A stretch of DNA of 64,000 nt from assembly GCA_018881555.1 (NCBI GenBank), contig JACAXG010000071.1, forward strand, positions 195,663 to 259,662. Direction: 5' to 3'. The number at the start of each line of letters is the position of its first letter. Positions within the stretch are counted from its first letter, which is position 1. The stretch comes from Amblyornis subalaris. Its lineage: Eukaryota; Chordata; Aves; Passeriformes; Ptilonorhynchidae. Below the pieces are notes generated by a model. The model saw only the letters and a list, made by a program, of their open reading frames with translations. It searched no databases and was not told the DNA's origin. Positions 33,632 through 54,102 of this stretch are shown here, piece by piece. Both the position numbers and the translations under genes were made by a program.

Positions 33632-36600
33632 TCAGGGGCTGTGGTTGGGGGACTCCCCCTGGATCTGCTGGGCGGAGGCGGCGTCGGGCAGCAGCACCTC
33701 CACGCTGTAGCTCACCTTCTTGGAGTGGAGGAAGCTGTAGGTGTTGTCGAAGCGCAGGACGTCTGCAGGGGGACAGGACAGGGGCGTCAGGGACACGGGG
33801 GACACCTTGAGGGTTCCCCCAGTGCCCCCGGCAGGGCGGGGCACTCACAGATGCCGGGCGTGGAGCAGGTGAGGGAGCCGTCCTCGGGCACCATGTGCGC
33901 GTTGTAGCGCTGGTTGGGGAACACCTCGGCCATGTCGCCCGCCCGCTGCCGCTCNCCGATCTTGGTCTTCAGGTACACCCCGAAGCCGATGTCGGCGCCC
34001 TCGGAGCGGAACTGCCACCTGCGGGGCAGAGGGGCGGCGCTGGGGCAGGGCGGGGACACCGCGGGGGTCACCCCCTCCCNGCGGCGCGGGGCCGGCGCTC
34101 ACCTGAGGACGCAGCCCGGGAAGAGGATCTCGTACTCGACCTGGTGGGACGAGCCCCGGTTGACCACGACCGAGTGCTCGTACTGCTGCGCCAGCTGGTC
34201 CCGCACGTAGTAATGCTGCGGCACGTCCCCCCCGTAGTTGATCTGGAGGGGNTGGAGGATGTGGGTATGGGGGAACTGCCCGGCACGCCTAAAAACCCCG
34301 GTGGGGGCTCCTCATACCTTGCTGGAGCACTTGGGGTCCCCATCGGGGTCAGTCAGCGTCCCCCCGTACTCCACCGGGATCTGCGCGGGGTCGATGTACT
34401 TCTGCAGGACCTCCTTCCAGTTGGCTGGGGGGAGGACAGCGGGTTTGGGGGGGCTGTGAGTTNGGGTATCCCCCCTGGGCGGGGTGACAGCAGAGGGGGG
34501 ACGTGTCACCCCCGTTTGGGACGCCCCGGGGAGGGTCAGGACTCACATCCCAGCACCACGACCTTCTTGCGCGTGTCCTCGCTCAGAAAGTGCTTGACCA
34601 GGTTGTAGGCCACGGGGAAGATCTTGGGGGCTGGGGGTGGTGGGGGGNGTTAGGNGGGATGTCAGCACCCAGNTAAGGGGAGCAGGGCTCCGGGGCTGAA
34701 CTCACCCTTCACAATAAAGAGGCGCTTGAGGGACTCGGGGTAATTCTCCTCGAACATGGACAGGAGCTGCAGGACGGGGGGAGCTCGGGTCACCCATCCC
34801 ATGTACCCACCAGGACCCCACCCCAAAACACGGNGGGGTGTGGGGCACTGCGGGGACCTGCTCCTGCATCATCCCGGGGATCAGCCTGGATCCCTGTGGT
34901 CCACCGGGAAGGGGCGTGGGCAGGAGCCCTCACCTCCCCGTACGTGTCCACAGCTGGCTTCCAGAGGTGCTTCAGGCCCAGGCCCTCACAGTCGTACACC
35001 ATCATCACCATCTCGATCTTCTTGCCCAGCTGGGACGGGAGGATGGGAGGATCAGGCAGGACCCACGGGGAGGTCCAGGGATGGGGTGGTTCCTGACAGG
35101 CTGGTCCCCCCAGCCAGAGCCTTCTCCCAAGTGTTGGTGTGGGGAGAGGGAGCATCACGGCAGCTGGGACAGGGACACCGGCTGAGAGACAGTGGGGACA
35201 TGGACTGGTGGGGTTGGACAGGATTCAGACTTATGGAGTGGAGGAGATGGACCAGAGATGGACATATGGGTTTGGCAGGGCACGGTCCATGGTGGGGTGG
35301 ACAGGACATGGACTTGTGGGGCTGGGGAGGACATTGGATGGGGGAGATGGACAGAACATGGATTTGTGGGGCTGAGGGGGATGGACTGGACATGGACCTA
35401 TAGGGCTGGTGAGCAAGGACATTGGCTGGGAGGATGGACCAGAGATGGATGTATGGGCCTGTGGAGGACATAGGGTGGTGGAGATGGACAAGACATGGAC
35501 TGGCAGGGACACAGGCTGAGGGGGTGCACAGGATGTGGACCTACAGGATATATAGGGCTGCCGAGGACATTGGTAGGGATGGACCAGAGATGGATGTATG
35601 GGGCTGGGGAGGACATTGGGTTATGGGGATGAACAGGACATGGACTGAGGAGAATGGACAGGACATTGGGCTGGGGAGGACATTGTGTTGTGGGGACTTG
35701 TGTGGAGAGCAGATGTGGATTTGTGGGGCTGGCAAGGACATGGACTGAGGGGAATGGACAGGACAGGGACCTCCAGGACCCATAGGGCTGGGGAGGGTGA
35801 TGGCTGGTAGGGACGGACCAGATGTGGACACATGGGGCTAGCAGGGACGTGATCCTACAGGTCTGGTGGGGCCAGCGGGGTGTGAGCAGGTTCCCACCTT
35901 TTGGGTCTGCTGCTCACACTCGTGCCGGAGCACCTCGCAGTCCCGGAACTTGTTCTTGAGCAGGTCCTGCTTGGAGGCGGAGAACAGCAGCCCCTTGGCA
36001 TCCAGCGGCCCGATGATGTCGTACCACACCGGGCTGCCCTCCCGGTCGTAGCCGCACATCCCNCCGGACATGTATTTCCGGATCACCTGCGGGAGCACGG
36101 GGTACTCAGGGCACCACGTACACCCCGGGGGGCTCAGGGGGACAGTCCCCTGCAGGGCCACCCCCCGGGGGCCGGGGACACCCACCTCAGGTGGCTCCCA
36201 GGCGATGATGTTGTCGGCGTCCATGTATTTGCGGACCTCGATGTGCTGCAGGGAGGGCAGAGCGAGCCAGGGTGAGATTTGGGGACCACCCCACCCCATG
36301 GGACGANGTGCACCCCATGGGCAGCTCGCCAGGGGCTGCGCTGGTGGCCCAGGACGTGCTGTCCCCTGCCAGGGGACAGCCTGGTGGCAGCACAGCAGGG
36401 TCCCCCCGAAAGCAGGGTGCCCCTCTCACCTTGCGGAGCATCGCCTCCGCCTTGGGCAGGTCGAAGCTGCGCGCTGCAAGAGAGCAGAGAGCTCAGCCCC
36501 CCGCCAGCCCCCCGGGGGGCTCCCACCCCGCCAGGGCCGTCCCCCACTCCGGGGTTACCTCGGAGCCATTTCAGGAGGAAATAGTCGTCCTGGGNGGGCA

Positions 36601-38707
36601 GGGAGGGCAGCACGTCCTGCAGCTTCTCCCGGAACTGCGGGGACAAGAGGGACAGTTGGTGAACGGATCCCTGATCTCTCCCCAAAATCCTCAAGGCTGC
36701 AGGTTTGTCCCTTCTTTGTCTCCCCAAAAACACTCCAGCCAGGGCTGGGACATTCCCAGGGGAGAAGGGTCACCCTGCGCCCTGTCCCTGCCGCCATGTG
36801 CAGCCAGGATCAGCGGTCACCTGGCAGGGGACTGTCCCCAGGCCGGCCACTCTGCTCTGGGCGTCCCAAGCACAAGGTGTCACCACCTTGTGTCACACCC
36901 TTGCGAAAGGTGTGAGTGTGGGTTGTCACCACCCCGCTCATCCGGAAGGGGTCCCGCAGGGACCGGGCAGACCAGTCCCCTCTGGTGGCATCCCTTGGGA
37001 TGGATGGAGCCGAGGTNACTGCGTGTCCCCCTGCTCCAGTGACATCCCAGTGGGTCACGGCCCCCTTGGCACAGGCAGGAGNGTGTGGGGGTGCAGGACT
37101 GGGGGGTTTGGGAAAGCTGGAGCCCCTCGGCGTGGGTCCTGCAGGGACCAGGCAGACCGGGCCCCCCTCCCAGTGGCATCCTTGGGATGAAGCCAGTCAC
37201 CAGTAGGATCACCATGTGTCCCCCCGTTTCAGAGACACCCCANTGGGTCACAGCCCCCTGGCACAGGCAGGAGGGTGTTGGGGTGCAGGACTGGGGGATT
37301 TGGGGTTCCCTCAGGGAAGGACTAAGCAGACCAGTCCCCATCAGTAGCATCCTTTAGGATGGAGCCAGTCACTGTGTCTCCCACTGTTTGTGACCCTGCA
37401 GTGGGTCACAGCCCCCCAGCACGGGCAGGAGGGTGTTGGGGTGCAGAACTGGGAGGTTTGGGGGATCCGGGGTCCCCTCTCCACGTGGCCCCGCTCACCC
37501 CAACCAGGCTACGGCCCAAATCTCCGTACCAGCCGAGGCCCTCCCCTTAATGAGCCTGATTAGCTTATCTCCCGCTGAATTTAGGGGTAATTAAACCCGG
37601 GATTAGCTCCTTCACCCTGGGACAAACCCCGTGCCGGTGGACAAACGGGTTCGGCCACTCGCCTCCCTCGCCNGCCTGGGGCATGGCTGGCACTGGGCAC
37701 GGTTTCGGCTCCATGCCCACGTCTGCCCCTGCCCCCTGTGCTGGCACCCAGCGGGGTCATCGCCCGCCCGTGGAGTTTGGCTGGGTCCGAAAGGCAGTGA
37801 TAAGATAAAGGCCTGGGGATGCCCTCCTGGTTGGGGTGCACGGAACCCCGGTACCAGCTGGCACCCCGGCCACGAGGGGCTGGCAGAGGTGGCCGTGATG
37901 GCTGACGGTCGCCGGTTCTGGCTGTTCCCAGGCCTGCAAGCCCCGAGGGGGAGGGGAAGTTTTCCAGTGCCATGGGAAGGGTGGGAGAGGGCTATGGGGC
38001 TCGCCAGTGCCCGGTCCGGTGNGACACGCAGGACGGTCCTTCCCCAGTGGACAGCAGCACGGGGGGCTCAGCCCGTGGGCTTGGGGTCCCGGGTGGGATG
38101 GAGGTGGCAGAACACCCCGGTCCCAAGGGCCCTGCAGTGAGGCAGGAGGTTCCCCCATCCCGTGGGAAGGATGGGAAGAGGGATGGGGGCCCACCAGCAG
38201 GATGGTCCAGCCAGCGGGACCCCCAGGACGGTCCTGCCCTGGTGGGCAGTGCCACGGTGGGGCTCAGCCCGTGGGTTTGGGGTGCGGTATGGGGTGCGGA
38301 GGCAGTGGGAGCCCCCCGGGGCCGCGTTTGTGGGGCAGGGTGGGACTTGAAGGCGATGGGACCTCCCCGGGGCCGGGAATGGGGGTGAAGCCGGTAAGTT
38401 CGGGGTGCGGAGCCCCCCGGGGCCGGGAGCGAGGGTGATGCCGGTGGGTTTGGGGTGCGGTGGAGGGTTGCGGAGTCCGCCAGGGCCGGAAACCGAGGTG
38501 CTGCCAGTGGGTTTGGGGCGGGAGNGATGCCGGTCCCCGCGGCGGACGGCGGATGCGGGAGCACACGGGGGCGGGTCAGTCCGGCCCCGGTCCCCCCGCA
38601 GCCCCCCGGTCCCCCCGGTCCCGCAGCCTCCCGGTCCGCCCGTCCCGGCTCACCTGGGCCAGCACCTCCGCTTGCCGCGGGCTCAGGTCCCCGACGCGGC
38701 CGCTCAT
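33632..38707 (-). CDS. SEC14L2: SEC14L2, SEC14-like lipid binding 2
   Basis: Cytosolic lipid-transfer protein (supernatant protein factor, tocopherol-associated protein) that binds hydrophobic ligands and affects sterol synthesis. Minus-strand exons: 38707-38654, 36634-36559, 36473-36430, 36245-36186, 36086-35898, 35029-34934, 34766-34706, 34630-34547, 34424-34318, 34242-34103, 34018-33849, 33762-33632. They give 403 residues, the human length. The start [18 protein letters not shown] is the family N-terminus (CRAL-TRIO-N). The lipid-binding domain includes [20 protein letters not shown] and [22 protein letters not shown]-terminal GOLD domain carries [20 protein letters not shown]. The tail ([17 protein letters not shown]) is closer to SEC14L2 than to SEC14L3. 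It is the only SEC14-like gene in the window. Confidence 0.93.
35180..35850. repeat. GGACATGGACT minisatellite in SEC14L2 intron 5
   Basis: Imperfect tandem units built on GGATGGACAGGACATGGACT and GGGGCTGGGGAGGACATTGG, filling most of the 870 bp intron. No coding content. Confidence 0.87.
36900..37460. repeat. Long-unit tandem repeat (~160-190 bp) in SEC14L2 intron 1
   Basis: Three to four diverged copies. GTCACRGCCCCC recurs at 37054, 37247 and 37405. The block GGGACCRGGCAGACC...GCATCC recurs near 36958, 37143 and 37313. Confidence 0.75.
37540..37615. promoter_or_regulatory. AT-rich homeobox/GATA-like patch in SEC14L2 intron 1
   Basis: An isolated AT-rich patch in GC-rich DNA with CCTTAATGAGCCTGATTAGC, CTTATCTCCC and GGGTAATTAAACC. 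A second patch at 37795-37811 holds GTGATAAGATAAAG (overlapping GATA sites). Candidate enhancer, by inference only. Confidence 0.3.
38265..38530. repeat. GC-rich tandem repeat upstream in SEC14L2 intron 1
   Basis: Imperfect units of about 60 bp containing GGGTTTGGGGTGCGG and CCCCCCGGGGCCGGG. Confidence 0.7.
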
Positions 38708-38890
38708 GGTGCGCTGCGGGCGGCTCTGCCCGGCCCCGGCAGCCGGGGAGTCTCCGCGTACCGCCCTGGCACCGCCCCCNGCCCGGCCCGGCCCGGCCCC
38801 CCGCCCACCCGCGTGGCCTTGGACCCTGCCCGACCCCTGCCCGCCCGGTCAGCGCCCGCCGCCGCGCCGGGACCGGGGATGGAGGCGTGC
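38540..38890 (-). promoter_or_regulatory. CpG island at the SEC14L2 start
   Basis: CpG-dense sequence containing coding exon 1 (38654-38707) and the sequence upstream of it; the likely SEC14L2 promoter. Confidence 0.55.
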
Positions 38891-39510
38891 TGCNGGTCAT
38901 GGGGGGCATGGGGGCCGTGGGGGCGCAGGGGGGCTTGGGGGCTGTAGGGGAGTGTGGGGGTGTGGGGGCTATAAGTGGTGTGGGGTGTATGGGAGACTCG
39001 GGGCAGGATGGGCGCTATAGGGGGTTTGGGGGAACAGGGAGACATGGGGGGTGTGGGGGACATGGGGGGGTATGGGGGCATGGCGAGCATGTGGGCTATA
39101 GGGCGAATGGGGAGTGTGGGGGCTACTAGGAGTATGGGGGCATAGGGGGATTTGGGGGTATCAGGGACTTGGGGGATATGGGGGCTATAGGGGGTGTGGG
39201 GGATATGGGCCTTATAGGGGTATGGGGGCTAAAGGAGATAGGTGGGGTATGGGTGCATGGGGAATATGGGGGACATAGAGGGCTATAGGGGGTATAGGGG
39301 CACAGGGGAATTTGGGAGGTATGGGGAACATAGGGATTTTGGGGGGGGAAGGGAAAGATGAGGGTAGGGGGCTCTGGGGGTTATGGAGGGTACAGGAGGG
39401 TGGGTGGCCTGTGAGAGTTTGGGGGACACAGAGTAGTGGGGGGTGCAGGAGGACGTGGGGATATGGAGGGAGATGTGGGCATGGGGGCATGGGGTGGGAG
39501 GTGGTGACAG
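38890..39510. repeat. GGGGGCTATAGGGGGTATGG minisatellite
   Basis: About 600 bp of imperfect G-run units (GGGGGTGTGGGGGCTATAGG). The plus strand has runs of four or more G at short spacing throughout. A related GGGGACAGGGATGGGAGATG stretch continues to about 39720. Confidence 0.88.
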
Positions 39511-39774
39511 GGAGAGGGGACAGCAACAGAGATGGGAGGTGGGGACAGGGGAGGGAGGTGGGAAGAGGGATTGAAAGTGGGGCAGGAACAGGGTGAAAGT
39601 GCAGGGGCTGGGGACCAGGGGGCAGGGACTGGGGCAGGGCACCAGGGAGAGGGGACAGGGACAGGGATGGGAGATGGGGAGAGGGGACTCAAGTGCAGAG
39701 TGGGGGCTCAAGTGCAATGACTGGAAGATGGGGATCAGGGCTGGATTAGGGGCAGGATGCTCATGGGGTTGTGG

Positions 39775-40285
39775 GTGTCCTGTGGAGCCATGGATGTCCC
39801 ACAGAGCCCCATGTTCCCCATGGACACATNGTTGTCCCAGGGAGCTCTGCATGTCCTGTGGAGCCATATTTGTCCCATGAAACCATGGAGCTGTGGCTAT
39901 CCCATGGATGTCTTATGAAGTCATATATGTCCATGGATATCCCAAGAAGCTGCACATGTCCCACGGAAGCACCCATGTCCCTTGGGGCTGTGGATATGCC
40001 ACAGAGCCATGTATCCCCCACAGACCTGTGGCTGTCCCCTGGAACCATCTGTGTCCCATGGAGCTGTGCATGTCCCACGGGGCCATTTATGTGCCCTGGA
40101 GCCGTCTGTGTCCCTTGGAATTGCGGATGACCCATGGACCTGTGCATGTCCCACAAACCCACGTATGTCCCGTGGAGCCATCCACATTCTTTGGACCCAT
40201 AAGTGTCCCACGGAGCTGCAGATGTTTAGGAAGCCATCCATATCCCACAAACCTGTGGATGCTCCATGGAGCCATTCACACCCCA
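39775..40285. repeat. ~30 bp minisatellite CCATGGAGCTGTGCATGTCC
   Basis: About 16 imperfect units of the form TGTCCCATGGAGCCRTSYRTG. It is followed by 40290-40850, where I see no gene. Confidence 0.88.
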
Positions 40286-40859
40286 CACGTGTCCCCGCCG
40301 TGGGGCAGCTCTGGCAGCAGCCACCCCCAGGCCCCATTTTGGTGTTCCCCCGGCAACCACACGGTCCCCCACACGGTGCCCACCATTCCCAGGCGGCTCC
40401 CGAGCCAGCCGTGCTCCCGGCTGTTGTTTATGGCACATCCAGACCCGTTGCAATCAGGATTTNGCCGTGCGGTTAAACCGGCTCCGGCTGCGGCCGTGGG
40501 AGGAGGGACTGCGCCCACCCTGTGATTAAACCCCCGCAGTTACAACACGGATGGGGACACGGGGGACATGGGGACACNCCCAGACCTGTCCCAAGGCATC
40601 CAGCAGCCGTGGGAAACGGGTCCCGCAGCCCCGGCTCCCGTCCCCGGTGTGGGCCCTGCCAAAAGCAGGTCAGCCCGGGCCCNGTGGCGCAGCTAATCCA
40701 GGCGGCAAATCCCCCGGCGGCACACGTGCCGGGCACACGTGGCCAGAGCGGGGCCGGGATGTGTCACCCAGGGGTCAGGATGTGGCTCTGGGGGCTGCCC
40801 AGCACCTGCTGGGATGGGGGTGTCGAGGGGTGTCCGGTGCGGGGGGCAGTTGGGTTTTG

Positions 40860-41125
40860 GGGTACTCAGGTGTTGGTGTGTGTCCATGTCTCCCAGGTGT
40901 GTCTGTGTCACCCAGGTGTGTCCATGTCACCCACGTGTGTCCATGTCACTCAGGTGTGTCCATGTCTCCCAGGTGTGTCTGTGTCACCCACGTGTGTTTC
41001 CGTGTCACCCAGGTGGGTCCATGTCACCCAGGTGTGTCCATGTCTCCCAGGTGTGTTTCCAAGTCACCCAGGTGTGTTTCCATGTCTCCCAGGTGTGTCC
41101 GTGTCTCCCAGGTGTGTGTCCATGC
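40860..41125. repeat. 18 bp minisatellite GTGTGTCCATGTCACCCAG
   Basis: About 14 units alternating between CATGTCACCCAGGTGTGTC and CATGTCTCCCAGGTGTGTC. Confidence 0.9.
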
Positions 41126-41279
41126 CCGTGCCGTGGGCGTGGGTGCGTGGATGGGGTGCCCGTGTGTGCAGGGCTGCCGGGTCCCTGTTCCCCCAGCTGT
41201 GTCCCCCAGAGCACACGTGNCCGTGTGTCCCCATGTGTCCCTGCATCCACAAATGGGGATGTGGTGGACGTGATATCTG

Positions 41280-42240
41280 TGTCCCCATGCCTGTCCCTGT
41301 CCCTCTCCCTGTCCCTGTCCCTCTCCTGGTGACAGTTTCTTTCCTGGGCCCTGTGCCCATCCCTGTCCCCGTCCTGCTGCTGCTGCTGGTTCCCATTCTG
41401 GTCCCAGCTCTCGTCCTTACCTTTCTCCCACTCCCACTCCCTGCCCCTGTCCCTCTCCTGATCCGCATCCTCCTCCTGGTCCCCGTCCCTGTTCCCATCC
41501 CAGTCCTGGTCCTGGCCCTTGGCTCCCTCTTGGTCCCACTCCCTGTTGCTCTTCTGGTGCCTCTCTTTGTCCCTGTTTTCCTNCTGGTTCCCGCCTCTGT
41601 TCCAATCCCAGTCTCATTCTTGTCCTTGTCCCTGCCCCATCTCTGTCCCAATGCTGGTTCCCATCCTGGTTTCAGCCCTTGTCCTTATCTGGATCTCGAT
41701 CCTGGTCCCTGTTCCCTGTCCCTCTCCTGGTCTGTGTCCTCTTCCTGGTCCCCATCCCTGTCCCCATCCCGGTCCCTCTCCCTGTGCCCATCATCATCTC
41801 TGTCCCTGCTCTATCCCAGTGTCCAGCTTGGTCACAGTCCTTGTCCCTGTCTTGGTCTTGGTCCCTGCTCCCTGTTGCTGTACCTCTCCTGCTCCCTGTT
41901 CTTGTGCTGGTCCCCATCCACATCCCCATCCCCATCCCCATCCCCATCCCAGTCCCTGCTTTTATCCCTATCCCTATCCCTATCCCTATCCCTATCCCTA
42001 TCCCTATCCCTATCCCTATCCCTATCCCTATCCCTATCCCTATCCCAATCCCTATCCCTATGCCGGCACTGGATCCTATCCCTGTCCTTTTCCCGACTCT
42101 TGTCCCCATCCCTGTCCCGATTCCCATCCCCATCCCTGTCCCTGTCCTTATCCCGACCCTTGTCCTGTTCCCCATCCCGTCCTCTGTCCCTGTCCTTATC
42201 CCGACCCTTGTCCCCGTTCCCCATTCCGATCCCTGTCCCG
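41280..42240. repeat. Hexamer-derived CCCTGT/CCCTAT array
   Basis: About 960 bp of pyrimidine-rich DNA derived from 6 bp units. CCCTGT/CCCTCT variants dominate at both sides, and a homogeneous (TATCCC)n core of about 16 units lies at 41962-42061. Because no stop occurs in the pure repeat, long low-complexity frames on both strands are artefacts. Confidence 0.9.
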
Positions 42241-42265
42241 GTCCCGCTCCCGGTTCGGGCTCTCT

Positions 42266-42322
42266 GGCGCCCCCTGCCGGCGGTGGGCGGCGCGGCGGGT
42301 CCTCCGCGCCGGCAGGGGGCGC
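42266..42322. promoter_or_regulatory. Inverted pair of CTCF-like motifs
   Basis: GCGCCCCCTGCCGG (42267-42280) and its exact reverse complement CCGGCAGGGGGCGC (42309-42322) flank 28 bp. The arms match the CTCF core (CCASYAGRGGGCGC, from memory) and lie 23-78 bp upstream of the RNF215 ATG. Confidence 0.55.
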
Positions 42323-42344
42323 TGCGGGCGCGGCGCGGGCAGCC

Positions 42345-46089
<3,745 letters not shown>

Positions 46090-46702
46090 CTGGCCCGAGG
46101 ACACACTGCAGGGACAGACCNACGGCCACTCTGGGGACAGGGAGGGGTCGGGGGTGCCTGGTGAGCGGCGCTTGCTGCCGGAGTGGGGTTGGCGTGGCTG
46201 TGCCCGTCACAGTGCCCGGACATGGGACAGGGAAGGGCTCGGGGCTCTCCTGCTGGGCATGAGTAGAGGGGTGGGGGGTCCAGACGGGCAGTGCCGGGGA
46301 GGGGAGATACGGGGTGCCCGTGGGTGTAATGGGGTGGGGGCTGGGGGCAGGGAGAGCCCTGGCCCTGCTGTGCTCTTGCCTTGCTCACAGGGGCTTTTGT
46401 AAGTCTTGGGGTTTTTGTCTATTTGCTGGTGGCAGGGTGGGCAGAGCCTGGCTGCAGCACCAGCCCCTCCGGGAGCTGGGGGACAGGGCTGGGGCTGGCA
46501 GGGCTGTGGGGTGACCCACAGCCTAACCATGGGAGGGCAGGGGGTCAGACGCTCTATTTATAATAACTTATTAGAAAGGATGGCACGAGTCAGCTGCAGA
46601 GCCAACACTGGGCTTGGCTCACCCAACATGGTGATTGGGACACACTGTGAACCCTGCCCAGGTCCTGCCCCANGGGCTGCAGCATGGCACATGTCCATCC
46701 CT

Positions 46703-46708
46703 ATTAAA
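46703..46708 (+). terminator. Candidate poly(A) signal of RNF215
   Basis: ATTAAA, 614 bp past the RNF215 stop, followed by a GT-rich stretch (GTCTGTGTGGTTTATGTGGG). The sequence between 46090 and here is the presumed 3' UTR. 46710-47250 shows no further gene. Confidence 0.55.
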
Positions 46709-47253
46709 TACAGAACAAGGACTGTCTGTGTGGTTTATGTGGGGCTCGTATGGCTTGTGTGGGGCTCATGGGGCTGGCAAGGCATGTCAGAGGTCAGAAC
46801 CAGCCTGTGCCAGTGGCTTGGTGGTTCCCAGCCCCTCTGGGTACTCATGGAGGGGGGAATGACTTTCCCAGGCTGTGGCTGTGCTGGTGGGCTAAGGGCG
46901 GCTCGGAGTTCTCTCATCCCAGCCCAGCTCTGCTTTCCTCTTCCAAGTGTGGCCACATCCCAGTCCCCTCTTGGGAATGGTTCCTGGCACGAGCTAACAC
47001 ACTGTGCCCAGGCACCAGCACAGTCAGGGCTCTGCTGGGGACTCCAGCAGCAGCGTAGCCATGGGTGACCGAGCTCCAGCGCCCAGGAATGTCCCTGGAG
47101 CAGCTCCCCAAGGAACCAGGCAGAGCCCGGGTTTTCCAAGGGAACGCGCCTTCCTGACGCATAAAGAACCAGTAAGGAGGTCCCCTGGGCAGGGCAGGTG
47201 GCTGTTCATGGAACAGTTGATTTCTCTGTCAGAAAATTAAGACGGATCAGTGT

Positions 47254-54102
<6,849 letters not shown>

